Shown in pieces: positions 27,069-39,800 of a stretch of DNA of 64,000 nucleotides; the first letter of the stretch is position 1; the number at the start of each line of letters is the position of its first letter. The stretch comes from Strix aluco (lineage: Eukaryota; Chordata; Aves; Strigiformes; Strigidae). The stretch spans positions 11,268,948-11,332,947 of the forward strand of contig NC_133948.1 of NCBI RefSeq assembly GCF_031877795.1. The letters run 5' to 3'. The notes under the pieces are model-generated. The model did not search any database, was not told the DNA's origin, and was given only the letters and a program-made list of their open reading frames with translations. A program made the position numbers and the translations under genes.

Positions 27069-27285
27069 ACACTTTTCCTTGAAGGGTCGGTCCCTCCTCC
27101 AGGTGGGGATAAAGAGCTGTTTTAGCTCCAGAAAAAGCTGTTGGGACTTAATGGCAAAGCTTCTGCGGTATGTTTATTTAGCTATAAAAGTTATGGGTAT
27201 GATTGCCAGAAGTTAAGGAAACAGTGGACCTGATGTATTTTCAGTAGGTGATAGAACTGGAGAAGGAAAACAGCCATAAATAAAT
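27069..27285 (+). other. Possible 3' UTR of the divergent transcript
   Basis: Non-coding sequence from the candidate stop to an AATAAA at 27279-27284. The assignment depends on the divergent gene model being right. Confidence 0.25.
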
Positions 27286-29838
27286 GATTGGGTGAATAAG
27301 TGGAAACAGAACAATGGAGGTGCTTGGTAGGGATGGCTCAGTAACACTTGTGCAAGTTAATTAAATAGCTGCGTGGAAGAAATGTATCAAATTATTTTAA
27401 GAACTATGGGAACTGCTGAGGAGAACTGTGGAATGACAGTCGATTTATATTTATAGGTCTGTTCTGGAGCCTACTGAAATCAATGGTATAGGTCCATTAT
27501 CACTCTTACATATAGCATTTTCAAATGTATATACCAGGATTGTATATGTATTTTTTCCCATTCTGCAGATGGAGAGACAGAGGCCAAGAAGAGTTGTGTC
27601 ACCTGCTGATATGCCACTTACCTAGGTTTCCTTTTTTCCTTTCTTCCAACCTATAGCTGTCTTGAAGGCATGGCAACAAGAAGGGCTTTTGTTTTGTTGG
27701 TATGTTTTTCCTGAGAGGAATATTCCTGAGCTAGTTGGAGGTTGAGCTGTTTTCTAAAAGTATGAATTCCATTCAGTAATCTGCTTTGGTGCTTGCTCTA
27801 TGTTATCATTCATTGTGTGAGAGGTTTCTGTTAGGCAAAGAAGTACACAGCTGAAGGGGCTAACTTCAGCCATACTAACACTTCTTCTAGGTAGCTTCAA
27901 AAGTAAGCCAGCGTTTTGTCACCTTGCTGTAATCACTACAGCATTACAGTTTCAATCAAACTCTACAGAGGTAATTAAGTTCATACAATTGACATAAAAA
28001 TGAATGCCTCAGTAGAGCACAAGTAATTTGTGCATACTTGAGTGAGCTAATACAACACTCTACCAGAAAATCCACTAGGAAAAGAGACTCTAAATCCTCT
28101 GATGGCAGCTTGCACCATTACTGATAATCAGGTTAAACATTTGGGATATATAAGAAAATAGACTTGTGTGGTTCTGGTGCTTGCAATACTGTCTCTGGAG
28201 CTCATACAACCTTGTTTTCTGAAAGCAGTACTAAAAAACTTCAAATTAAATCGTATGGGGCCTCCACTGCATTTTACAGACTTCAGTGGGGAGTTTGGGT
28301 ACAGGAGTATTACATCAACGCTTTAGTAAGTGGTGTACCTACTTCAAAATGAAGCAGTGTTTGTAGTGAAAGATGCCATTTTTTATAGCCAATGATATCA
28401 GAGGGACAAACAGACAAACTTTTGGGCACTCTAGCTTCTCTTGAAGTCTGACTCAGATGCAGCAATCCACAAGTCCAAGCTGGAAACAAGTTACTGTAAC
28501 TTTAGCCTGATTATTTTAATCAATGAATCTGAGAGAAAAAGATAAGTTAGAAGTAATCTAATTTAAAGAAACAGCATAGGTTTCTGATAAATTAGACAGA
28601 CCTTATTGCTTGTGCAGGATTAATTTCTCTTCCTGTAAGAATAGGTTAGAGTGTCATAATAGTGAAGAACTGTCAAATGTGTTCTTTTGGCTGGAGAATT
28701 GTTTGGGTGCTCATATGTCAGGGTGGATGAAATGATTAGAAAACATACAGTCTGTTCAGCTGTGAAGGGAGCAAAACCAGACTACCAGTTAATAAGAATT
28801 CAGCTGGAACAGACCCTGGAGTCATATAGGTGAGGAGAAAAGGGGAATTTCCAGAACTGTGATAATGTTTCTGGTCCAACTGAAGCAACTTCTCTTTCCA
28901 AAGCTGTTCAGCTCATGCAGACATCGATGTTATGCTGTCGCTAACATGCAAAGACCTGCTAAGGCTGTAAGTCAAGGTTTCACATGGATAAAGATGAGAT
29001 TTCCTTTGTAGTCTGAGAAAACATTAACCCATTCATTGTATGTAAGGGCTTCTCTTCTGAATGAAGCGTCAGCAGGCTCGCAGGATGTGTTTAACCATTG
29101 CAGGGCAATGTATCTGCATGTCTGCCTACTTTTAGTGTACAGATCTTTGAGCAGTCTATTGTATGTTTAATTTATTTAGCCAGGACAGAAATTTTAAATA
29201 TTTATCTTCTCTCTCAGGGTAAATAAATACATATCTAGTAGCAGGATCTTACAGAAAACTATAGATTCTCAAAGGATAGGACTTTCTACAGATTCATTTT
29301 AGGATTATAAAAATTCATCCTTAAGAAATATAAGGCTATTGAACTTGTGCACTACTGACGCCAGGATACTCTCAGGCAGAAATGGAAGGCTTCATAGAAA
29401 CGTTGCTCTAGCTTATCTCTTACGTTGCAGTTCTTTTATTAGATCAGAGAGCATTTTCTTTGTCTTTTAATTTAAAGTAAAAATTTGCAGTAACTCTTGG
29501 TTTGAAAAAAAATCCAGAAACGGGACAGTGGTGCATTGGAATGGGTATCTGCTGAAATGTGTAATCTCAAGGGCTTGGTGGAAAGCAACAGGACTGCAGG
29601 GAAAACTGTTCTTTGAAGTCTTGCATCATATACAAGAGGGAGAGAAAGCACAGTTTTTTTACATATCAGTTAACTTCTATTGGGGTATATGCATTAATTT
29701 CTCCTAATGATTACTGCAAATTTGTTACATTTTTGCCTAGCTTCTGCAAACAGAGATTGCTTAAGATGTTGCATGACAGCATGGTAACAGTAGTTCCAAC
29801 TCCAGCTTGCCTCCCACAGTCTTAAGGGTACCTTAAAT
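27286..29838. other. Intergenic, no gene seen
   Basis: Unique AT-rich sequence. Apart from the MIR-like relic near 27.57 kb I see no coding exon, RNA gene or repeat. Confidence 0.5.
27555..27605 (-). repeat. MIR-like ancient SINE relic
   Basis: The segment CCCATTCTGCAGATGGAGAG and what follows resembles the complement of the MIR core (of the form CCCATTTTACAGATGAGGAA, then CTGAGGC). Relics of this age are expected to be short and diverged. It is preceded by a T-run and could be mistaken for a splice acceptor with an ATG. Confidence 0.4.
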
Positions 29839-30588
29839 CAGTGGTTCTCAGCCTGTGGTCTGCGGATCCCTGGGGCACTGCGATGTTGTCACAGGGGGTC
29901 CGCGAAGGCTGAAAGCAGGGGTGGGGAACGTCCAGCCCAGAAACATTTGGTCTGGCCTGCGGCAAGCACTGCACCTCCTTTTCCCACAGCCCCCTCCCCT
30001 CAATGCTCCTCTCATACTACAGCCCCCTGCCCCCCACGCCTGCCCTGACGCGCTAGTATATTCAGTGCTAGTATGGTTGGTGGGACCCACTTTAACTGGG
30101 TGGTTTTTCTCTTAAAGACATTTTCTTAACCCAACGGCCCTCTTTAGGGCCACAACAGGGCTGAAGTCTGTTCCTCCAAGTGGTGGCCCTGGACCCATAA
30201 ACGAAAATATATGGTGACTAAACACAGACAAACAAGAGGGGAGGTGAGAAGAATTGTAAAAACTTTTCATCAAATTTTAATGTAGAAATTGGCATCAAAT
30301 TTGGAATTAGCACGTTAAAATACCATAAAATGGGCCATTTGAGCAAGAAGAGTGTTGATGCTATTATTTTAAATTCATAGGCAGTCATTGCAATAAAGAT
30401 ATTATAATAGGAGCATGTGCATTAACAGAACATTAATTCTCTCCAAATTTGAAGACCCTTCATGAGAAAATGGAAATAAGTATTTGATGCAGTCTAGTGC
30501 TTTAAATCTTGAATTAAGTCTTGGTGGTCTGTGGCCACAAAAGATATTTAAAGGGGGTCTGTGGTGAAAAAAAGGTTGAGAACCCCTG
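29839..30588. mobile_element. Non-autonomous hAT (Charlie-like) DNA transposon, possibly composite
   Basis: The left end reads CAGTGGTTCTCAGCC and the right end GGTTGAGAACCCCTG. As inverted repeats they match at 13 of 15 positions and fit the hAT-Charlie terminus. Inside both ends are the usual GTCTGTGG/GGTCTGCGG motifs. Flanking octamers CCTTAAAT and CCTAAAGA could be a decayed 8-bp target duplication but are not identical. No transposase frame is present. A second hAT-like terminus, CAGGGGTGGGGAAC, begins at 29916, so another element may be nested or this family may be chimeric. Confidence 0.8.
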
Positions 30589-33500
30589 CCTAAAGAATAG
30601 CCTGATTTAATAAGCAGTGTATGTTGTGCCTTTTTATGTGTACTTTGAGTTTTGCAACTTTAGCAGTCCCATTTTGAAAATGATCTTCTCCATACGAAGT
30701 GCTAGAAATTTGTTTTTAATTAAAACTGGATTTCTTTCATAATCACATGAATCCAGAAGCCTGAGGCATAAGTAATCTCAAAATTTCAAGAATTGCAATA
30801 AAATATGAGTACTGGTGACAGTGTATAAACATAATGCATTATGCAGGGAGCTAAAGCAACTCTTGGATCAAGAGTCTGAGGAAGTATGAATACACTACTA
30901 CTGAAACTACTTTCTGAGTTTTGCTTTATTAATATAGGGGTTGAGGTCTGGGATTTGGACTTCGAGAAGTAAAGCAACATTTAATGTACCACTTTCCGTT
31001 CTAGTTGCTGGTGATCCATATTCTGATTTTCAGTTTAGCAAGCTTAGCCTGGGGGGAAAACCACTTCGTTCTATTTGTGCGAAGCTTTTTCCTGTTGATT
31101 TTGAAGGAAAGGGTGCTTCAAGCTGATAACTATGGTTTCATTCTGTTTCTAGATATTTCCCCATATTTCTAAAGTGAGATCTTGATGCAGTAAGATAAGC
31201 ATGAATTAGCTCAGCATTTACTAATACTTGAAGTGTGCAATTAGAGCTCTGTTTGCTATTTATACTTTGCCAAATTGATGTTCCTTTTTCTCAGTTCACC
31301 AGGTTTCTGCAAAATGCCATTGACCACAGTGTCACCTTTTCTTATTTGAGTTGCAGTTCTATACTCAGGGCTAGACGTGGGCACTGTGAAGAAGGGGGAT
31401 TGCCTTTATATGGATATTGTGCATACTGCACCATATAGCCCTAAAGGGAGGAGTGGGCTCCCTATGAAATGCTCCTCTAACTGTGGACTTTGTTACAGAG
31501 CCCCAGATCCACCTCTACATTCTGTGCATTTCCAGCTGTAGAGTCTGGGCCTTACAGAGAGAATCTGACGTATGTCAGGTAATCATTGTTCTCAGAACAA
31601 ATGCCTTGCTGTGTTCCCACACATTTCCTAGTGTCTTCCTAACTACATGATATTTAACAGTGTGGTGGAGAAGCATCTGTCCCTCCACAGCAGAGACAGT
31701 GATATTCCTTGCTAGTCTGTGCTGGCTACAAACAAATGTGATTGCTCTTTCTGTGTGCCTGAAAGGCAGCTTCTCCGTCTACAGGATTTGTTGTAGGTGA
31801 GTTTTCCCAAGGATCCTATATAGCCATCACCATGGCAAGATGTCCTTGGATTAGTTTAGTATCCATGTCCTTTTATAACCCCAGTACTCCAAAAAACCCT
31901 AAACAAGTAAATGCACCTCTAAGCTGCTTAATAAAAGGAAATATAATAAAGAATAAATAATAGCCTTAGGAAGGGAGGCAGTTCAGAGCCGTAATATGGA
32001 TGCACTAAGCTGTAACTGGTTGGTTTTGTGACTGATACAGTATTTCATGTTATTTTTATCCTTCCAGTTAAAACCAGATACTGCTGTTCTTAAAGAGCAG
32101 TGAATCTATTTAATGATACCTTTAATAATCTCCTCTTTCCTTTTGAAAGCAGTATTTGGGAAACAGAATGTCTCTCCCACTAATGGCTGTCTGCCAACTG
32201 GCTTTCATCTTTGTCCTTTCTGATTCTGCAGTCATTTACCCATGTGAAGCATTTGCTCTTAGATCATGCAGTTTTTAGCTCTTGGCAGTCAAGATGAGAG
32301 AAATCAGTGTAAATTGCTGGGGTGAGTGACCAGAAGGTGACAGTCAATAACCTTGGATATTGGGTGCTTCAGTCTGAGAGCAAGATGAAGTATGAGTGAA
32401 TGGAAAACTGCACAGAGCTCATGAAGGAGGATCGGCTACAGAACCTCAGAAAATAGTATTAAAAAGAGCAAATAAAGAAGATCCTCTGAGGTAGAAAGGA
32501 ATTATTTCTTGAGACTCATGTAAGAAGCTTCTGTGAATACTGAACAGGACTCTGGGTCTGCAGAAACCAGCAGAAGAACCTGGGTTGACCTCAATACTGG
32601 GAGATCATTGTCTTCAAAGCTATTTGCCTGTGGACATTTTAAGATAAGGACTAAGGAAGCTATGTATTCTCTGACAGAAGTTTCTTTAAGTGAAAGCATC
32701 TGCTATTGAGCAGCTTAAGGAAGGAGAGCCTTGAAATGGCTCCTGGAATTCATTTGCTTACACAGTGGTGTAGATCAACACCACTGTGGTTTGGGACTAG
32801 GCTCCCTGATACATGAAGGAGAGACACTTTATTTTGACTCTACCAGATCCAAGTGCTCCAAGTCAGGTGAGCATTCATGAGGGCTTTTCAAGAAGGTGTT
32901 GATTCTAGATTTTTTAAAAATTCTTGTGCAGCATCCCAGAGAGAAACATTATATATTGCACACCTTGGAATAAAATTACAGAAGTTGGCATTACTGCTGG
33001 TCAGCTGAAAGGACGGATGGAAAGGACTATGAGCAGATTCTCTTCATCCTGAGACATATTTCTACTAGAAGAATATAGATTCAGTTACTAGAGACTTCCA
33101 GTGAAATATTCGGAGTATATTTGTATTTGACCGAGAAATTAAAATCTGTCATAGATAATTGCTTCATGTAAGTTTGAATATTGCCTTTGAGCTTGGACAC
33201 TGAATCCCTTTGAGTTTGTGAGGTGGCTGCTGTTGATTTGACTTGGTCTCCTGTCAGGTGCTCCTCCAGAAAATTCAGCAGTGCATTTCAGAACTTCTTC
33301 TGGTGTTGATTCACCTTTCAAAGCTTTACACAGGTTTACTCCCCACTCTCTTTTCTTTATTTGACCTAGCTGTGTGGGAGACCACAGATTTGCGTGTAGA
33401 TGTTTACAGAAAATGGCCTGGACATTTGTGTTGAGTTAAATACACTTTTAAAGATAGTTTGGACTGATATGATCTTTAATTTCTTTTCAGAAGCTGACAC

Positions 33501-35045
33501 TTTCTTGTTCCCTGAAAATGGAAGATGGATGTGTTTCTTTGCAGTACAAGAGAAATTACGTTTTGAAGCTGCTTTTCTAGTGGTGCATTTTGAATGCATC
33601 AGATTTCCCATTATTCATTATTTGCTGCTTTAATTTTTTATTTTTATTTTTTCTTGTTTCAAATGCCCAAGTCTGTAAGAAATATTGTCACAATAAAATT
33701 TCACAGTCATATGAGAGTGGTACTTGCATAACGTTAGAACGGAATTAAGAGTTTCTGCTTTGGAATGCAGAGCCAAGCATTCAAGAGCATTTGGAATGTT
33801 GAGATGAAAAAAACTGTCTTGGAACAGGGTGTTCTCATCCTGAACCAGATTTCTTGGTGTATTTCCAGAAGTAGTGAACATAACTGTGAAATGGGACCCA
33901 GAAGAAAAATTTGGGACCCAGTAGGACGTGACCTCTTCTTCTGTTGCTTTGCTCCTGGTGGTGGTAGAGCCAGCCTAAAGCAAACTGCCTGCCAGGGGCA
34001 GGTTCATGCCTGACATGTCTGAAAGCAAGACACAGAGCTAGCTGGAGCAGATAAATTACCAACCAACAATTCATCTTATCCACGTGAAGTTCTCAATTGT
34101 CAGATTTCCCAGGCTGAAGTTTATTTTGTACCATGAGACTGATTTAAAATAAACCCTGCAGTTCTTCATTGAGTGTCAACCTGTACTAAATGCAGGGAGG
34201 TCAGTGGGATCATATCATATGCAGGATGGTATCTGAGGGCTTACAGGAATATTATAAAAATGGGACATCACATTGTTCTGTTCTCCAAAACACTAAAACT
34301 TTATAATCTTGCATCTGAATATAAAATATTGAATAGTGGATGTCACAAAAGGTGCCTTCAAGCTTGGAGAATAAGTAAAATGTTTGCCTGAGGGGAAACA
34401 TAAATTTTTATTCCCACTTTGGTGGGAACCGAATGTGATTTGTAGGATTACTGTTGGTTAAACTAAAATATACTTTATTGCATAAAGATGAAGGGATTCA
34501 GATGAATGTCATGTGCAGTGTTATTTCTGTTGTGCAGTATAGATATATGGCTGTTAGCTATCAACAACTCCTGTTCTAGGAAGCTCAGAGACAGAGTGAG
34601 AGTAGGAATTGTGTCTGGACTGGGCTATCATTCAAGAATACGTATCCTTCATATTCAGAAGTTTAGGAATTGTTGAACAAGCCATAATGGAGAAAAAGAT
34701 GTTGGCAACCTTAGGTATCTAAGGTGATGTTAGCTTGAAGTTATTGAAGTGCTGTTCCCCAAAGCTATGAGAGGACTTGTAGACAAAACAAACGGTCAGC
34801 TCAATTTCATCCTGCCAATATTTATGCTCTCTAGTTTGCATGGAAAAGCCGCTGAACCAAATCTGCTTCCTCTGACTGCCTTACACTTTGCATCTTATCT
34901 GAACATCTCCAAGGGTATGTCAGCTTTCTGTGAACAAGGGATTCACAGAGTGTTTAAGCATGTGCCTAAATCAAGTATGTAAGAATCTCACAGAAGGCAA
35001 TAAGCATGTGTTTAAATGCTTTGCTGGATTGCCACTAGTCATGTA

Positions 35046-35150
35046 GCTTTTCAGAGCCTGAGTTTCCCCTTTCTGTAATGAAGGCTTTCCTACTTCACAA
35101 GAGTGTAGTGAGGAGAAATATTAAACACTGGAAGATTGCTCTTTCACTCA
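35046..35150 (+). repeat. MIR-like SINE relic
   Basis: CAGAGCCTGAGTTTCCCCTT, followed by TCTGTAATGAAGG and later TAGTGAGGAGAAATATTAAA, parallels the MIR order: GAGCCTCAGTTTCC, then TCATCTGTAAAATGGG, then TTGTGAGGATTAAATG. The order and spacing of three separate blocks make chance unlikely. Confidence 0.55.
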
Positions 35151-35729
35151 GGTGACTGTATATCGTAAACACCTTCAAAAGAGCTCTTCTAGACTTCTAA
35201 ATAGGCAATTTCCATCAGCCTCTAAATCTTATTTACATAAATTCTTCCGCAAGTGATGAAACAGCAGGCCATACAGTATGCTTTGAGGAATCAAAAGTAA
35301 GGTCAGTCAATAAATGATCCCAAAATCAGTGCTACATATGAATTTGCTCATTTTCTTAGATAAAAGGACATGCTTGATGCGTGAAACCTTTGCTTTGTTT
35401 TAGTTTTGTAAATAATCATGAAGGGAAGAGTAAAAAGTTCACCGATATAGAAAACAAGACTTCTGTGTAGGTAAAGACAAAGGTTTTTTTGATTGTCTGG
35501 CTTTAAAAGTGGATTTGAATTTTGTTCCCTGTCTGTGAAACTGTGGTATGTGTTTCTAAGACCTCTACAGGGAGGAACGCGGTGCCTTTTTGATATGTAC
35601 ACTGCATTTTAATCTTTGAACTCTTAGTTGTTAGCTTTTTGACTGTGGAAAGAGAGCTGTGTGTTGTCTTACAGATCGAGTGAGGAAGAAGGTTTCCTCC
35701 GTGGTTTTATTCTGAATTCTGCCACTGAC

Positions 35730-35812
35730 TTGCTCTATAGCCATAAGTTAATCACTCATATCTTTCTGTGGGTAAGTCATTTCTATCTCTCTCAGCCTCT
35801 GCTTTGCTAAGG
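35730..35812 (+). repeat. Possible second MIR-like relic
   Basis: GGGTAAGTCATTTCTATCTC followed by TCTCAGCCTCTGCTTTGC resembles the MIR block GGGCAAGTCACTTAACCTCT then GAGCCTCAGTTT. A similar imperfect stretch (AAGTTAATCACTCATATCTT) lies just upstream, so this could be a partial duplication or two overlapping relics. Confidence 0.4.
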
Positions 35813-36195
35813 ATAGCAAGGTTTACATGACTGTCCTGTGTACACTGAGGCAAACGGGGATTCTGCTACTGGGTTGTTGCATTCTACTCCCCTCACCTGA
35901 GAGAGTCACCTGAGCACCAGACACTGGTGTAGCTTCGTATATATTTGAAGAATAGAGGACAGCATTTATTGTGCTTGGGTAGGAGAGACTTTGCTTAGTG
36001 CTGTTGTTCATGAGACAGAGGTAAGAGAAACAGGCTGATTTAAGAGGCAAGTAGGGACACACAGGTGAGAAAGCTTGATGGCGTGATTCAGTCCTGGTAC
36101 TTATATAGGTTTTAGGGCTAGAAGAGCGTTAGGACTGAGATCAAGGAAACTGTTAGCTCATGTTTGATGGATGCAGTGTCCAGGATAACTTGCTT

Positions 36196-36522
36196 TGTGC
36201 CATTCTTTTTTTACCGTAAATCTGGTCTCAAAAGAACCCTCTAAGACTTAGTTTGAAGTTTTAGAAGGCAGGCATTCTTTATTGCAGCGCCGGATGCACG
36301 GGGGATCATTCCACCTAACATGCATGCCGAAAGACAAGGGCACACTTATTCATTTCTTTTATTGTATACAATATTTATGTGATTTCCAAGAAGTACACAC
36401 CTATTTCCAGAGAATCTAATGCATATGTTAAGACATTGCGCAAGCATACTAAAATTTGGGGAAGAGTCCCTGAGGGGCTTCTGCAGGTGTCTGCCGGTTT
36501 ATCTGCCCTGTCTGGGATGTAC
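36196..36522 (-). mobile_element. LTR-like fragment of an old endogenous retrovirus
   Basis: On the minus strand the sequence has the layout of the 3' half of an LTR: GGCGCTGCAATAAAGAATGC gives a poly(A) signal just after a GCGCCGG-type motif, and the sequence ends near a CA at 36196, the expected LTR edge. The layout resembles bird class III (ERVL-type) LTRs as I remember them. No internal gag, pol or env frames are nearby, so it would be a solo or truncated LTR. The other edge abuts a CR1 3' end at 36523. Confidence 0.45.
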
Positions 36523-36690
36523 TCACAGAATCACAGAATCATCCAGGTTGGAAAAGACCAAGATCATCTAGTCCAACCATTAACCTCACACTGGCTGTTC
36601 CCAACTCCACCAGATCCCTCAGTGCTATTTCAACCTGACTCTTAAACCCCTCCAGGGATGGGGACTCCACCACTGCCCTGGGATATTAAT
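36523..36690 (-). mobile_element. CR1 LINE 3' fragment
   Basis: The + strand starts TCACAGAATCACAGAATCAT, the complement of the short octamer repeats that end CR1 elements. It continues with AGGTTGGAAAAGACC, then CATCTAGTCCAACCATTAAC and CCCCTCCAGGGATGGGGACT, all standard CR1 3' UTR blocks. The element is on the minus strand and strongly 5' truncated, with no reverse-transcriptase frame. Confidence 0.92.
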
Positions 36691-36838
36691 CAGGACCTTC
36701 TCGGAAGTGTTTTGGCCTTTGTTGTCTGACTCTCATGGAGTCATGCGCTGTCTCCTGTTCTAGTACAGATGTGCACTGCCTCACATGAACCAACCCGCGC
36801 ACCCCAACGAGAGCTTCTGTATGATGCACGTGTCTTAC

Positions 36839-39800
36839 CAAGCAAGCAGGTGCTACTAGAGAAGCTGTGATCCTCACACAAGCCCAAGTATGGTGATACC
36901 ACCTGCTTGACCAGTTCTTCCAGCTGTAGGTAGCCTTCACTGGGGCCAGTAGGCTCATGGACACTCTGCAGAATTAACTGCATCACTCATCACAGTTGCA
37001 AAAATTATGTCCTTGGGTGTGTTCTTGTCTGAGGCCCCTTACAGCAGTTAGCACCAACTGCTTGCAGGCATCAGCTAGCAGGCATCACTTTGTACACAAA
37101 AAGGCGTAACTAGACCAACCCACAGGTTTCTGAGTGTTGGTCAGCTGCAGAGGTTAAAAAATCATCACCATCAATGCCAGAAGAGCTATGTCTGGACCTA
37201 GAGCAGTATCAGTCGGTCTTCTCCAGACCTACCAGTTGTTCTGTGCAGCACAGGGTCAGAATGATGGGATGTCAACAATGCTACTGAAGCAATGCTTAAG
37301 GAATAGCCTGGGGAAGATCCCTTAGCCCACCTCCTGTAGGTGTCCCCATCTCCCAATTTATTAACTAAATTGAATATTAGTTTCTAAATGCACTGAGGCA
37401 CTGATGGATCATGCATAGATGTTTCTCATAATACACCCCACTTGACAGGACAGAGTACTTACCAAGGCATTACTAGAGAACAGCAGTAGCTCTGCCATTG
37501 GGGACTGCTGGGTCCATCCCCATCTAAACTGCACCAAGTTTCGTGGTGTATCCCGTTGCATAAGACTCAGTGCAGGCACAGATTTAGGGTTAGGAATCCA
37601 AGAAAGAGAAATCCTAGATGTACAGTGAGAGAGGGGCACTCAAAAGGAGTTGCCAGAATATTTGGAAGGCTGTTGGTAGGGTTTCCTCAACACTGTGTGA
37701 CCTGGGGATGTGGTTGATACCCTGGTTTAGAGCTCAGTCTAGGTTTAGAGTCAAGATTATGGCTGAGAACGAGAAATTCAAGCCATATAGCAAGAGTGGA
37801 ATTCAAAGGGGATGGATGCGAGAGTAAAGTGAGAGCTTCTACAAGGGCTCTCCCCTGAGTGGTCCTTTGCCTGGGGGACTGGAGTACCCCATGGATAAGT
37901 GCCAGCCTAGGGGAAGGTGAGGGATAGACACGAGTGGCTCTTAGGCTGGGACAGTGGGGTTACAGAATCGTAGAATTGTTTAGGTTGGAAGAGACCTTTG
38001 AGATCATTGAGTCCAACCATTAACCTAGCGCTGCTTTCTCAACCAGGGCTCTGTACCCCTCTGGCTCCTTCTGAGCTGTATTTCCTGTGCTAAGTGTGGA
38101 TGGTGTGCATGCCAGCACCCAGCTGGGCACCATGGTACACTGCAAGTGTAACTGGAACCAGAGGTATATGGTGCCTGCACAGCAGCCCTCAATGTCCTGG
38201 CAGGGGGTCCACCCAAACTGGAAGGATTAGGGTTGTCACTGCTAGAGAGGCAAAGAACATGCCATGACTATTTTCCCTAGCACAACCAGGGTTAACACAA
38301 TACAACCTCAACACCCACTCATTTTTCTTGGGACAGAGATACTCTTCTATGTAAACAGAGATTAAGTTCAGTGCATCCTTGTAAAGGACCCTGCTATCAA
38401 ATTGTGTTTAGAATTGCACAGAGGTCCAGGGAGAGGGCAGGGTTCCCAGTTTCACTAATGAACTTTGTTTTCAAGCCTGTATCTTTTTTTTTTTTTTTTA
38501 AACTCGTCTTTTACTTCCCAGAAATGTGTTCTGCTTTTCAACCTTTAGTATTCATATCTCATATATCTAGCATGCTGAGAGATTCCAGCTCCACGCTTCT
38601 TTACTTCCTGTCCTTGATAGTTTAACCTCTAGACATTCACACTGGTTCACCACCATCCTTGAGCTGTAGCTTTGTGATTCCTTGCCTGTTGCTAGCCATT
38701 TCATATCGTTCTCTGCTGTTCGCAGTTTTTGGATTTGACATTCCTACTACTTCTAGTAAAAGGAAGTGACTAAACACCAAGGAACACAAGGAGATGACTT
38801 TGTTTGACAGCAGATTGCATGAATGTTGCTGTATATTGATAGAGAGTGCAGAGCTGCTGGAGTGCTAGGTCTTCAGCATATGTAAAGCTGTGGTTATATG
38901 CATTCCTCCTTGTTAGGGAGTTCCTGGCAGTGTTTTGAAAAGCCAGCCCCTTGACACGAATCTCTTTGCTTTGTTTACGTTCTGGCTAGAGCAGAATTAA
39001 GTCAGCCTTGAAGAGAATCACAAGTTCACTAGTTATCTTTTAAATACTTCTATTTCTTTTAAATAATTTTACTGTTACTGACACTTTATGGCTGATCAGA
39101 GATGCCAAATTACAACCCCAAGAAAAACAAAACGTCTGTTCTCTTACAAGAACAATATTTGCAGGATGAGAATTCATGCTGTACTGTCGCAAATGAACAG
39201 GCATCAGCTTGGAGGAAGGAGGAGACTGAGGGCTAGTTCCAACTTTTGGGCTCATTAATGTAGACACCCACCCTCTGCAGCAAGCAGTCACCATTAATCC
39301 TCACTTTGCTGAGTCACTGAAGAACCAGCAATGTAACTGCTTAGACTCAGAAGCAAGTTTCGTCTTTCATTTCATGTGTAAGCTGGTTATTAGGGATAGT
39401 AGCTCTTAACTGTAGTCTGAACTAAGTATTATTCTCTGTTATGTTCTCTGTTGGAAATGATTTCCAGTCCATCATGTGTTTTTAGTGAGACAGATATGTT
39501 GTCACTGCTTCTGTTGTGATTGTCAGTTCAGCAGTTAACACCTGTAATCTCAGTTGACTTCAAGTGTCAACATAAATATAACTGGGATAGGAATTTGCTT
39601 TTGAGTTTCTAGTGGGTCATGGGAAATGAAGTTTATAATTTGTAAGCTGTGACTTGAGATGGTTCTGTGTTTATGTTGAACTCTTCTATCATGGCATATT
39701 TGCATTTATCAGGAGATCGCCTTTAACTGGCCAACACATCCATGAGGCATGAGCTAAACACTTGCTGTAGGTGCAGGGTTATGGCTGAACGGATAAAGCC

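Larger units (their letters stand above)
30589..36195. other. Intergenic with MIR-like relics
   Basis: Mostly unique AT-rich sequence with two MIR-like stretches, listed separately. An AATAAA lies near 33692, downstream of an acceptor-flanked short frame at about 33490-33576 on the + strand that I do not regard as supported. No gene is recognised. Confidence 0.5.

Noticed and set aside
27561-27625. Strong-looking acceptor followed by ATGGAGAG
   Set aside because: Explained by the complement of a MIR core preceded by a T-run.
33240-33700. Plus-strand splice-flanked frames ending in TAG with AATAAA near 33692
   Set aside because: The donor is poor (GTTTAC), frames are short, and nothing joins them to other exons.
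38036-38205. Minus-strand open stretch upstream of a CR1 fragment
   Set aside because: No consensus donor, and its end runs into CR1 sequence. An opening of this length is expected by chance.
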